In this document: positions 12,841 to 25,340 of the stretch, piece after piece
How the letters are laid out: each line of letters opens with the position of its first letter
How positions within the stretch are numbered: position 1 is the stretch's first letter
NCBI GenBank assembly: GCA_914767715.1
Contig: OU612066.1
Span: forward strand, 7,261,001-7,321,000
Reading direction: 5' to 3'
DNA: 60,000 nucleotides
From: Membranipora membranacea
Lineage: Eukaryota > Bryozoa > Gymnolaemata > Cheilostomatida > Membraniporidae
Notes under the pieces: model-generated
What the model was told of the DNA's origin: nothing
The model's input: only the letters and a program-made list of their open reading frames with translations
The model's database searches: none
Translations under genes and position numbers: made by a program

Positions 12841-14705
12841 GTTCTGAATGCAATCCACAGACTAATCTGCTAGTCAAATAGTAATTTGGGAAGACATAGT
12901 TAGATTTGCCTTCAAATTCGTGCAATGGATGATGTGTGTGCAATCTGCACTGTTTATCAGCGCTTCCAATACAGAAACATCATACGAATATAGATAACAA
13001 CAGGGTATCACAATAAAAAAAATTAATTTAGAACACTTTTTTGCATGCATGCCGCTTCCAGTCAGTACGAAAATCTGTAACTTTGAAATTTATAGAAGAA
13101 TTTGATCAAACATATCAATGCAGGAATAAGTCTAAGTCTAAGTTGTAATTGCGGAGTGGGTTACCCCTCTAGAGTACAGGTACAGGTGTTTTCAGCATTC
13201 CCGATAATGAAACATCATGAAATGTAGATAACTACAGGGAATCACAATCAAATAAAAAATTCCAACATTAATTTGACATTTTGTAATTTCAACGCGGCAA
13301 CCATTTGATCACGAAAAAATATGACAGGCAATCTATGTTACCTCAATGGCAGGGAATCAAGACACAACATGCAACATTAATTTTTACTTTAATGCTGGAC
13401 CATGCATGTAAATGTAGGTATGTAGTTTTATGAGTTACACTTACAGGATATAAACATATAGTAAAGATATACGGAGTGGACACTTCCATGATGAATTTAG
13501 TGCCTGTGGTTTTTTTATTCCCTTGGGGAAAATTGTGCACAGCTGGAAGCCCAAAACTCATTATCCCTATATGTGATATTATTCTGTTAACAATTCTGTC
13601 AATTAATATATACACCAAAATCGTTTGATGACAAATCACATACCAGCTGGAGGAAATGTGAGTGTAGAACAACCAAAAAAAGAAACAAACCCATTATGAG
13701 GCAATTGAACACTATCAACATTGTCCAATTTATGCAATATTACAAAAAGACAAGTCGCATAGGGTTGTACTGCGATCAAGGTAGAGGCAGCATATATAAT
13801 AGCGAGGAATGATTTTGGAGGCGACAACAGTGGTCAGGGCTTGATGCATTTCGGGGCCTTGTACCAATTCAATAGTGATGCAGTCTGTCCAAATCCATTG
13901 TTTACCAACCGAAATCATTTACAAAGCTTTGGCAGTTGTGTGCTTATTAGCTACACTATCCCCTACCCCTGCTCGCCCTCAGCTTTCAATATTGTATGGT
14001 AGAGAGAAATTTGCAATAGCAGCGCTTTTCTATCGCTGCTTTATATTGTACGCAAAAGTGGATAATTTTGAATCAAAATTCTACTGACAGGCATCAAATT
14101 ACGCCCTATCGTTCAAACCTGGTTGAGATAAATGCAATTGACATCGGGAGTGTTCTGATGGTTAAGGGTGCAGACTTGTGATTTAGTACTGGCCCGCCAT
14201 TCATCCAAGCCAGGTCCTCACGTAACGGGACCATAAATATCAGAGGTCCACTGTGTGTTTGAACACCAACGTGCAGTAAAAAGATCCCCTTTGCCTCTTT
14301 GATAATAAGAGTAGCCGGAATTCCAGCGGGCAAGGGTATAGGGTGCGGCTTGAGTACCACGGGTCCCTGTACCTGTACTCTAGAGGGGTAACCCACTCTG
14401 CAATGACAACTTAGACTTATTCCTGCACTGATATGTTTGATCAAATTCTTCTATAAATTTCAAAGTTACAGATTTTCATACTGACTGGAAGCTGCATGCA
14501 TGCAAAAAAGTGTTCTAAATTAACTTTTTTTATTGTGATACCCTGTTGTTATCTATATTCGTATGATGTTTCTGTATTGGAAGCGCTGATAAACAGTGCA
14601 GATGGCACACACAACATCCATTGCACAAATTTGAAGGCAAATCTAACTATGTCTTCCCAAATTACTATTTGACTAGCAGATTAGTCTGTGGATTGCATTC
14701 AGAAC
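12841..14705. mobile_element. Long inverted-repeat element, arms of ~345 bp
   Basis: The left arm (12841-13186) and right arm (14366-14705) are reverse complements with only scattered mismatches. Both include the outer GTTCTGAATGCAATCC and the inner CTCTAGAGGGGTAACCC. The 1.18-kb spacer holds a SINE-like segment and no intact transposase. It could be a foldback-type non-autonomous DNA transposon or an inverted duplication. I find no convincing target-site duplication. A transcript would form a long dsRNA hairpin. Confidence 0.75.
14106..14365 (+). repeat. SINE-like segment inside the inverted-repeat element
   Basis: The phrase CAACGTGCAGTAAAAAGATC followed by CCCCTTTGCCTCTTTG resembles a conserved core seen in several invertebrate SINEs. 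I recognise only the core, not the ends. The 112-codon open frame on the other strand is most likely incidental. Confidence 0.3.
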
Positions 14706-14931
14706 AATGTGACTAGCTCATAATCCAAAGACATGAATTATACCTTTGAGCTCCAACTGGTGCCAATATCACATTCCAATTAGGGTTATCCCTAATTACA
14801 TAAGCAATAACATTTACGATTGATTCAAATGAAGATGTTTTGTTTCTAATTTTGCTTCCAATAATTAATTTGTGAGTTGAAAAGGTAGCTAGCGAAAATG
14901 GCAAATCCCATATCAAGCCTCCAGCGATGGC

Positions 14932-15400
14932 CTAAGATCCTTCTACGTAGCCAATATTAAGTCTGTATTCGCCAACGCCTGCCCTGCATGGCCCAATTTG
15001 CTATCAGACACTAACAAAACAAAACTAGAGAGGATCCAGCGCTCTGCTACTCGGATTATGCCGCCATTCTCTGACAACTATGAACAGAGACTTGACAATC
15101 TAGCACTGCCGGCCATAAAATTTTCCCGCTCACCTCTTGCAGTGAACAATCCACTGAAATAGCCGACAACGATCATCACTCCATGAACCATCGTATTAGA
15201 ATAAATACAAACAGAAAATCCACTCATAGAGTAAAAATAGATAAATACAAGCTATCCAAGTGTAGAACCATTAAAAGACAAAAAAAGTTTTTCAACCGAT
15301 GCAGCTCAGACTCTATTTTATTTTTCCATTTATGTGCCGTACATTTGATGCTATCAACATATTATAGGATAGATGGATATTAATAAAGCAATAAACAAAC
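14932..15400 (+). pseudogene. Non-LTR retrotransposon fragment (C-terminal part of reverse transcriptase)
   Basis: From 14932 to 15162 the plus strand encodes a typical post-catalytic segment of a non-LTR reverse transcriptase: a FANACPAWPNLL block (compare the usual EYACPVW), then KLERIQRSATRI and a downstream LPAI. The fingers, palm and catalytic YADD are missing, and several stops follow. About 240 bp of downstream sequence probably belongs to its decayed 3' end. It is a 5'-truncated dead copy, different from the one at 31 kb. Confidence 0.65.
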
Positions 15401-18400
15401 TTCACACTTCAAACTTCAAGACCAAAATTCTGAGCTCAGACTGAACCTGTGCAAGAGAGTGCTTACTTGTGAGTGATTTTTTATCCTGCACCAATCTACG
15501 ATAGAGTGCAGGGTAATCGCCAAGCGAATATTATTGGATTTGATCCCCTTCAGCCAACTGCTGTCATTAGTCTGCAGTGTCAAATGTCAATGTTGTGTAG
15601 TCTCAATTCATGGCCATTGAGGCAACATGGACAAAAGTTGGTTGAAAGGGATAATATTGAACAATAGCACATGATAACAATGAGAGTGTTGATTGTTAGC
15701 ATTTGCTACAACTGTTATCTTATATTGTTGGTACAGCTCTATTTATCCTAACAGTCAAATGAATGAAGTCTATAGCAATATGAGAAGATAACTCTTACAA
15801 ACAAACCCTTGTTCGTCGCGAACAAAATCTGTGGTGGTCTGAGGCATAGCCAATGAGTCTGGGTAATCGGTGATCTTCTTTAGCGCTGCCCACAGCCCTC
15901 AGTTTACCTGCAACACAATTGACGTTTGCTGCGTTAGGATATGTCGTTGTTTTGAGTTTTGAGACAGAAATGATGGTGTTGTGCAGTTAGTGTGCTTCTA
16001 ACATATACTATGCAAAACTTAACTCAACATATTGTATTGAAATCATATTAAATCATCTGTTTTCTGGCCTCATCTCCATCATCAGTTCCTGCCTTTGCAA
16101 ACTGACTCGGATAGGGCTGAGCCTTTCCCGTCTTAACCCAAAGCCAATTTTCCTTTTTTTCTCACATATCAATCAAAACTGAGGCAATACCACACCATTG
16201 CCGGCGATACCAGCTGTAGCCCGTGTGGTCTTCGTAGCAGCTTTCAATCTGGGAGGATCCAAGTCCTGAGTTTTGCCTTTACTGTGTTGCGTAGTGGCAC
16301 ATCAAGGCGCCCTGTGAAAGAACAGCAAAGGCAAAATAGATCTGGTTTTCCTCTCAAGCGCTTATCACTGAGTAAGGATAAACACTTGAATCATCTCCCC
16401 TTCTAAAGATAGGCTCTCATTATAAATTTGCTCATATGAAAAAAGCTCAGGTTTGTTTGCGAGGTGAGACAGCCTAATTTATATGGTGACAAACCTTGCC
16501 CCTTTTGTAAGGCAATGTCTCCTCCATATAGTCCATTTTGAGGTTTGATCTAGAGAGAAGTTCGCGTGTGCTATTATATTGAACCTTGTGACCTTTCTTT
16601 GCTCTAAAATTTCACATTTTAGAGTAAAGTTCTGCACCGCCAGGTTTCCTCACTAACTTTATCTCAATGTTTACTCAGGGTTTCCTATGGTGACTGCCAT
16701 GCAGGAAATTTCAAACTATATCATAAAGCATCATTTGCAATACTTACCAATTACCATGAAAAATTAGCAACATCGAACCAATCGCTCCGCCTAAATGCTT
16801 CCCTAAAAAACTCTTGCAGTATCCACCAGACCAGAGAAAACTAACTACCGTAGAACCAGCTCAAATTATAATTTGTAAAGTTTTGAGGATGGATGCGCAT
16901 AACTTCTTGAGATAAAGCCAGATAAAAAAAGCTCCTCTCGATTTTGTTTATTTGCTTGTTTTAATAGCTCCCTGAAAGTCACATGACAGTCTGATGAAAG
17001 TATTGGCTGTTGTGATAATAGCTTTCATGGTAGCGATAAAGATAGCTTAGGAAATTAGTCTTGAGCTATTCTACAAACTTCATGAATTTCCATGTACACC
17101 ATCCATCTCTCTTTACGTGTTGCATTCTAATTTTCAGAAACAAATAATGTTTTGTATGTTGTGTACATTTATTTGCTCAACTCACACCTTTGACAAAAAA
17201 ATTATTATTAAGGTAATGAAACAGACATCTGCACACAAATTATTGGTGACACAACTCATTCTGCGCATGCTCAGCTCTGGGCATGAGCTGATCTCTGCAA
17301 AATTGAGTCTCGGAATTCCGAAGCCATCTGATTGGCTACCTGCTCTGGTGACATACTCCCCAAAGCGTGCGGATTTGTTATTAATAGTTATCCTCTCTTG
17401 TCAGTATTAGCTGATTTTGATTGACAGTTTATGCAGGGGATATCCCATTTCCCCTTTCCAAAGTTGCAATCAGAACCCAAACTAAACTCATTGTTCTTGC
17501 ACATGCGCGAATTCAAGTCACGCATGATGCATACTTAGCCTTACGACACCTGCTTTGTGGTAATGATAACCTAGTTTATCAGTGATCTACATGCCCAGTC
17601 AGATCACGAGAGTCGGTATGGACACAACTCTTCCGTAAAACTTTCAAAAAAGAATCAACATTGAAAGGAAAAAAAATACAATTGCATTAGAATATTGCAG
17701 TGCCCAACTACCGGCAAAGTTACTCTCTGCGTTCATGGTGCCTCAGATTTTTGCGTTCATTCTATGGGCATTTTGAAAAGCATAATAGTGTTATTTGAGA
17801 CCTCTGACTAAATGACTAGAATGCACAACTTACATCAGGGCTTTAGTCACTTTAGTCACTTCAGCTTTAGTTATTACTCTGCCAGATACTATTGGAGATC
17901 ACCTAAAAATTCATTTCACGATCAAAACAAGACTTTGACTCTGACGTTGGCAATGGTATAACAAGGGAGATTAGTAATATTTACATTAAACAGTCAAAAA
18001 CTTGGTCGTGGTATTGAGTGACTTTTTAGAGGAGACTAATGGAGCATGAATTCCGGTTAGTAACTATAGTTTGAATGTCTTACCATTTATTTATTAATTA
18101 TGTATTTGTTAAGTGATGGCTATTAAGAGCACCTCCACCTAGTACAAGGCTGCGAACTGCCTAGCTTATTCTACCCCGCCCCCTCCAAGACCATGCCATG
18201 AATATGCATGGTAAAATTTTTATAAATATTATTTTGTCAGAATAACATCACCGAACATATAGTGCACAACAATCTCATACAGATTACAACACTATTTATA
18301 TTAAAATTTATGCTTACTATTTATTAGTTTATTATGTATTTGTTAAGTGATGCCTGTTAATGTTATTATTAGCATATTATAGTCATAAGTTATAATATCA

Positions 18401-18744
18401 ACATAATTGTTATCAGAAGGAACTTTTATTCATAAACACTTACAACTTTTTATACTCATTAAATAACTATTGTATGTCGAATATTTACACCAGGATACCT
18501 GTACACCCACTGCAGCAGATCTGGAAGTTCCGTTATGACCTACACCAAAATGAACTCCATATAGAGGGGGACTTATATGACTGGTTTCCAAGAGTCCAGA
18601 CATATTTACTGAAAATACCATAAGATAGACTCCATCAGAAAAGAGCAACCAAATTTGACAAGCTACATCCTGCTACATTACAAAGCACAACAACACCTCA
18701 AATGAAATGAGACGGTATTGCAACCCTTGATGAAGTTAGCGGCA
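15401..18744. other. Gene-free stretch
   Basis: There is no supported exon here. A diverged direct repeat centred on TATGTATTTGTTAAGTGATG occurs near 18098 and 18338. The 97-codon frame at 17117-17410 (plus) has no recognisable domain and no splice context. Confidence 0.45.
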
Positions 18745-19375
18745 AGGCGATCGGGCATCCCACACAGATGCAGTGCAATGCTCTGTGTCAGAGCAAGGAG
18801 TTAGTCTCTAACTCTTTGGTCAGAGACAGCGTAGTCTTTGAAGTATGCAAAAGCAATATTGTCGTATTCACCAAAAGGTAAATTTTGAAGGTATCTTCAG
18901 CTTATTTAACCTGAAACAAACCCAAAAGTGTTAAGAGATTGGCCATTGTGACATGAGTATGAGTTGGGTTGTTTCGTCATGCCATCGCAAACCTCTCAGC
19001 AAGGGTGAAATATTTTTATTTTTACAGATTGTATATGACTTTTGATAAAAGGCTTGTGTGATGTGATCCCACACTCTATTAGAAATTGACTACCATGATG
19101 GGACTTAATCCTTCCGGTAGCCAAGCCATCGTGCACACCACGATAAGTTAGAGGGAAGTCAACTTGGCATCCCACACAAAATGCAGTGACATGCCCTGTA
19201 TCAGAGACACCTTGATCTAGCCTGGGCAGGCTGTCGGGTCAGGGGTGAGTTGGTGGGGACAATGAGGGAGTTCACCCACCCCCGACCCGACAGCCTGCCC
19301 AGGCTAACCCTGATCTTTGAAGTACATAAAGCAATCTTGTTGCATTCACCAAAAGATGAATTTTGAAGGTCCTGG
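18745..19375. repeat. Two copies of a diverged ~150-bp repeat, the second split by a MITE
   Basis: The phrase GGCATCCCACACA, then a TCTTTGAAGTA…ATTCACCAAAAG block, occurs in order at 18750-18905 and again at 19168-19375. Only the second copy has the 90-bp hairpin element between its halves, so the first copy serves as the empty site. Origin of the repeat itself unknown. Confidence 0.6.
19218..19307. mobile_element. Hairpin MITE with 8-bp target-site duplication
   Basis: The arms TAGCCTGGGCAGGCTGTCGG and its complement enclose about 45 bp. The flanks CCTTGATC and CCCTGATC form an 8-bp duplication with one mismatch. An 8-bp duplication fits hAT- or P-type transposition. A second copy lies at 28832-28913, and a stub of the terminus (AGCCTGCCCAGGCTA) at 33930. 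Confidence 0.75.
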
Positions 19376-22000
19376 CCAGTTTATCAAGTTACTACATTTG
19401 CTAATTTTGCTAAGTTGACCTGCATCACATGTCATGCATCAAAAGTCGCGTTGAAAAATGTTATGTACCTACCCAGATTAAAGCTTATTCGGCCTATATG
19501 GAGTAACTTCTAGATTGTATTTAGAATTTAGCTGCTAAATTTATTTTTATTATTGAATCAATTGAAAGAATAGGATAGAAATTGAATGTTGGCTGAGTGA
19601 TAGCTAATAGAAAACCAAAATCAAAGTGGAGCTGTGTTTCTAGCTGACTTCTAGCAGCGAATGTGTGGCTAAAAGAAAGCTAAATCTGTAATTGAACCAC
19701 CCTTTGGTGTCTTGCATGCATAGTTTCTCATAGCAGACAAGGACATCTCATCAGCAGCGTTGACTTGTAACTTTTCTTCCATTCATAGAAACTTTGACAC
19801 CACAGGTTGAAGCGTCAAGATTCAGAATCAGCCAAAGAGCAGAAAATGTGGTCATAGTAATTGTGTCCCTGGTCTTCTGCAACTGGCTTTTAAGAACTAA
19901 ACTGGGTGAATTAAATAATTCAGCACCCATGCTGCATTGATGTGACACCGATCGCATACGCAATGTTCCAATTCGCCCTGCTGTAACTCAGCCACGTAGG
20001 TCGATATACATTGTGGAGAAATCTTATACTATCACTGAACACAACAGAGTTTGTATGTCTGTGATTTTCATGTCTGTTGGTCACTGCAGACTGATTACAC
20101 TTGTTGGTCGTTATTTATATTTTTAATCAATTAGTATATAGCATAATATGAGTGAGGGATTGCCGCATGATACAGAACAGCCAAGATATTGCTAAGCATC
20201 AGCTAAGTCTGCTAAATTTATGCTTATTGGAACCCAAATTAGAGAGTGGCTGTGTTTTTAGCTGACTTTTAACAGCGAATGCACGGCTATAAGCCAGCTA
20301 AATCTGTATTTGAACCACCCCCTGTCCTACTCCTACATGCTCGTGACTATTCTCTGTGGTGGGCAAACAATTCTGTGTTGTGAGATGTCTTCCACTCTTG
20401 ATGTCTGCCCATCTACAGACAGCTAGACAACTAGACGCATCCTGTCAAAACAATGCCAGCATTATTTGACAGCATTAATTCATACCTAATTCGTTTAAAA
20501 TGGTTACTTAATTTTTATTATTTAAAATTGCCGTTGCGATGTAAATTCAAAGAGTGTCCACTAAGATGAACATTGGACGGCTCATTTTGCACAATTATGA
20601 CAGTAAATCTCATATAATTAATATTGACGTTTTCAGCGCAGGTTACTCTGTCATCATCTACAATGATGGACAACCAACCAGCAAAAACAAAACAGGCATT
20701 TAATTTGAAATCGAGGTCTACAGTATGTTTCAACACATATGGTAGACTTAAGGTAAAGACTAGATAAACTCTCTAAGGTCCTCCTCTCCAACAACAACTT
20801 GCAAGTCATTTCAAAATCCAAGGACTTTCTCATAAACATTTCATCAGGCGAAATCAAGACTACTTCTTTAATAGGCAGAGAGCGAGCTAAAAAAGAGAAT
20901 AACTTCCTCCCAACCCTCTCATTTGATTGGAATAATGCGTTTAAGTTTCTCGCCACAAACCTGACTTTTACGACCTGTTTAGGACACCTGTATGAATATT
21001 ATATAAGACAATACCACCAACAAAAATTATCATGCACAGCAATATCTAAGCTATGAAAGCAAGGAGAACAATATATTAACTAAATAAAGAGCAATATTGG
21101 AAACTTCACTTGCAGCTGACTGAATGCTAAAAATCTGTTTACCCCAAGCGCAGACTGGCTAATCTGTAGAACTATATTGGAAGTGAACCTTTCCTATTTT
21201 TCTTTCATTTAATTATCAAGGCACAAAACCCCACCACTCGAATAACTACTATAATAAAGAGGGACATAATTACTAGTATTTCAGGATTAACTTACCATTG
21301 GTAACTTCCAGTACAATTTCTAGAAAATACTGATCTAAGTACTAAGTTATCTCTACGTATGAAATTTGGTAATCGTTGAGCTTTTGTGTACAATAAGTGT
21401 AGAGGTGGACATTTAGATTCTTTGCCTACCATAAGGTATGATTTACCATACTTACTAAAATTATTACACTGACTATATGTACTTTTGTTCAGTTCAGTAC
21501 ATACAAGAGTTATTATATGGATAGATGTACTCACTTAATGCAAAACTATTTACCATAGGAATTCTAATGGGAATATCAACAAACAACCATTGCTCATGTA
21601 AAGGCGAGTCTAAAAAGACTGCTAAGCCCTAATACTTACCGATATTAATCAAAATCCTTGCATGATTATCTTATATTACTATCTCGCTAACAAGGCATGT
21701 TAACAACACTCCCGCAGTGCATGATATTCATTATGAGAATTCCAGGAGGTTCAGCTCACGAAGTTCTTTGCTTCAAACCCAGTAGTGTTGAGGTGTACAC
21801 TTTGAGTTTGGAGTAATGTCCTTTATGTAAACGGTGCAAAACTACTGTTTTTCTAAATGATTCGGTAAATCTGTTGAAATTGCAATGAAATCGATAGGCT
21901 GAGAGTGAGATGAAGTATATCTTGCTTTTATCATTGATTATGGTAGTATTGTATTTTGGACTTATGTGATCCAATATTGTCAGTAATTAATCAGTCCATA
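19376..22000. other. Gene-free stretch with dispersed repeat
   Basis: A ~80-bp diverged direct repeat (core AGCTGACTT…AGCAGCGAATG…GCTAAATCTGT) occurs at about 19630-19704 and 20240-20325. Short overlapping frames near 20.65-21.06 kb on both strands lack homology or splice context. Confidence 0.4.
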
Positions 22001-22504
22001 GACAGTTTTCTGAGCTCTGATTTAGGCCTTTCGGAGTTGTCCTCTCTCCAGTTTGGTACTTTTAACCCACGCCGCATAGGAAAAACGTGCTGAAAAGAGG
22101 GTTATCTTGAAAACCGCTTATAATAGGATAAAAATTATTTTTTATTTAGAATCTGCAACATTGAAAACTCATATGGACATAGTTCGGGAAATAATTTTAG
22201 TATTTGGATAGTCAATTATAGCATTTTCTGCCTGTTTGCGGACAATTTGGCAGAATTTTTCACGAGTTTCGTCACTAAAATTAATATTTATCAACATTCA
22301 AGCCTCCAATGATTTGGAGACCCTGTCTCCCAGGGTTTTCAATGGTGCAGACTCTGAATCAAAAGTCATTTTTATCCTAACATAAGTGGTTTTCAAGATA
22401 ACCCTCTTTCAGCAGGTTTTTCCCATGCGGCGTGGGTTAAAAGTACCAAACTGAAGAGAGGACAACTCCGAATTGAGGCATAAATAAGAGCTCAGAAAAC
22501 TGTC
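22001..22504. mobile_element. 504-bp inverted-repeat element with TA target duplication
   Basis: Terminal arms of about 135 bp (22001-22135 and 22370-22504) begin GACAGTTTTCTGAGCTC and match with few differences. A TA dinucleotide flanks both ends, as in Tc1/mariner insertions. The ~235-bp core has no open frame, so this is a non-autonomous MITE with unusually long termini. Confidence 0.8.
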
Positions 22505-24389
22505 TATTGCTACGTTTTGTCTTTAGCATATTAGCTGTCTAACAAGTTCGATCAGGATTGTTACAATTTATGATTGCTTGTCTCAGCTTAGGTACAGGGC
22601 ATAAACATTCTATGAATGGACATCGCCCCATTATCACTGTCTCAAAAGTCACTCTCAATTCACCTGACCTTGTCGTGGGGATGATGATGGTTAATGGGAT
22701 CGAGAGTTAATTTTTTTAGTCAACAAATAATTTAAACTATCTTGTTGATAGCAAAATCAGCTTTCAGGTGAAACTCATTTCTGGCAGGGACACTACTTTA
22801 TACGCAGAGAGTCAGGATGTTTATGTGACATAGTTTCCACTAAGTCAAAGGTCTCAATGACAAAAATAAAATGTAGAAAAATAATTTACGAAATCTGTCA
22901 AGTTTGCTCAACTCATGATACTCTCACCCAACAGTGTAATTATCAGATGGTGAGAGTTGTTGGCGTCCCCAGAAATTTGGCGCATCCTAAATTGCAGAGC
23001 AGAATTTTGTTGAATCGTCCAATAATTGTACACAGCATTCAAAATATATGGTGATTCACCTGAAACAGAAAATAAAAGTCAATTTATTTACAGAGAATTG
23101 CATAAGACAAGTATAAGCAAGACCATTTTGTGTCCTCTCAAACCTGGTTCACATTGTCCCAGCCAGCCAACCAAGATAACCATCCCATACAATGTGAACA
23201 CAAATACGACAAACCAGCAAAAATGAGTCTGGGTCAGAAACAGGAAAGTTTGACGCTTACAAACTTTCCCGTCACATTCCCAGACTCATTTTACATACGG
23301 CTACTATATGAATGTAACACTGGTATGGGATGATCTGGGACTATCTGGGACGATCCTTGACAATGTGAACACATAATATTTATCCCAACACTAACCCAGA
23401 CATAAACAAAGTCTGGGATCAGTTTTGCAATGTGAACAAAATAAATACTCTTTCGGGGACCATGTGGGATCAGCATCATAAATGCCATACCAACGCTATC
23501 TGGGACAATAGGAGCCAGCCATCAGTGTGGGTGAATGTGGTAACAATAAAACATTCTCACATAATAAAAAGTGCTGCTACTGATCTGTAACATCAAATCA
23601 ACAGTAAAGAAACAAATTCAAAGAAGTCGTCACAAAATCCGTTTCATTGTGCAACAGAAAGAGACTGTGTTGTTATATCCAGAAATTGACATTTTAATTA
23701 AGGTTTCATTACCAGAGGAATGTGGACCCTCATGATTGATTTATAAGTAGATTGTGTTAATTAAAAATAATGAGCAATTAATTTCCCTGGTATGTTAATA
23801 ATGTTTCCTTTTAATGCTGTGCATCACTAATAAGTATCATATTATATAATGTAATGTTCCCCTAACTATTGTCAGTTGTGATATTGGGATCGAGAATAAA
23901 AGTAGCAATTCTATCAGCTCACACTATCCAACTCATAAGAATTCTCACAATATAACTCACCATCGAGACAACACTAAATCATTACACGCAGCATAAATAC
24001 AGGACATTATCAGACACAAAGATGTAACTATACCATCAACCAAAAAGACATCATTTTCAGTTACATCAGTGTTACACAAATCATTGTGATGCGAAGTCTC
24101 GCTCAATAAGTCCCTCTCTAAGATTGACTGATATGACATATGGTATATGACAGAACACAGGGCCCAGGGGAACAATTTTTTAAAAAATTCCTGCCCCAAT
24201 CTTAAACTTCATCACTCCTAACTGTCGGCTCAATTTTTTTCATAATGATAATCAGCTCAAACTAATCTGATAACAATGTCAAACTCTGCTCTGTGGATGA
24301 TAATTGAAATATACTACCATCAACCCAGGCAAACTTTGTGAACTAGTTACAACTGCATTCCAGCACGCTCTCATCAAGGAAACAAGTTT
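22505..24389. other. Gene-free stretch, probably transposon debris
   Basis: The motif AATGTGAAC and variants of TCTGGGAC recur between 23140 and 23515 in both orientations, which suggests a decayed inverted-repeat element whose ends I cannot fix. No supported exon. Confidence 0.35.
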
Positions 24390-25340
24390 CTTACCTAAGG
24401 ATGTTAGTTTTTCAACTGATGACTTGGATAGTTCACCATAATACAGTCACAGGTAATTATCGAGCACATCATTCAATGTAATCAACTCTTCTTCTGATTG
24501 ACTCCCTGGTATTCTGTGATTTCTCCTCGGATCCTAAAACGATAGTAGAACTTTTCAATAACTTGTAGGAACTCCCACAGACCAAGTTTGCCTGCATTCA
24601 AAATTGCTTCTCCCTATGACCAAACAGTGGAAGGGGAGCAAACCGGAATGCATGCAAACATGACCCACTTGATCTAGAACTCCCAGTACAAGGACCAGCT
24701 TAATGATTTAATTTTACTTTGGTTTAGTTTTCTCACGCATAACAGCACATCTAGGCTTATAAACAAAAAGAAATTTAACAAAACAAGGACTGCCTGACGA
24801 ATGATCAACTGTCCGTGTCATGTATCTTGGATTGGAGACAAGAAACTCAAATTCAAAGTGAACGTGATTTGAAAAAAAGGGTCAACAAGATTCATCATTC
24901 ATTGTAACAAGATTATTTGTGACATATAAAAGGTGAAGCAGACGAAACAATGCGCGATAACCAACCACACAGGTGGGTGTCTGGGGTCTGCTTTATTCCT
25001 GCTTGTTTCAGTGATGATCGGTGGATTCTCTGTGCTGAAACTTTGTATATCTGTCGCAACTAATCTATATCTAAACATTTACTGTCCTCCGGTTTTCTTA
25101 TTCTACAACAAAAATAATAAACAGCGCAGTCATTAGTTGCTCATTGATGTGTGCTTATTTCTGCTTATTTTCAAATTCTCGAAAGTGACAAAAAAAATGA
25201 TCCATCCATGTAAAATTTTTCTTTGAGAAGAGGCTCATCCTTTTCAATATGCATACATGGTCTACAGGCTCAGAGCCATAATTCCTGTTCTTTTGCCTAG
25301 ATTGACTGTCTCTCTTGTATTTGGAATAAGTACAACCAAA
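24390..25340. repeat. Segmental duplication, copy A
   Basis: This block is collinear with 27175-28130, offset about 2.8 kb. Shared landmarks are CTTACCTAAGGATGTT at the start, TGATTGACTCC(C/T)TGGTATTCT, the stretch around ACATATAA(A)AGGTGA, and a CTG(A/C)TGATCGG-like block near 25010. Copy A contains the exon-like interval 24391-24533 on the minus strand, bounded by TAG|GATCC and TTAG|GTAAG, but every frame across it has a stop or frameshift relative to copy B. Confidence 0.6.
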
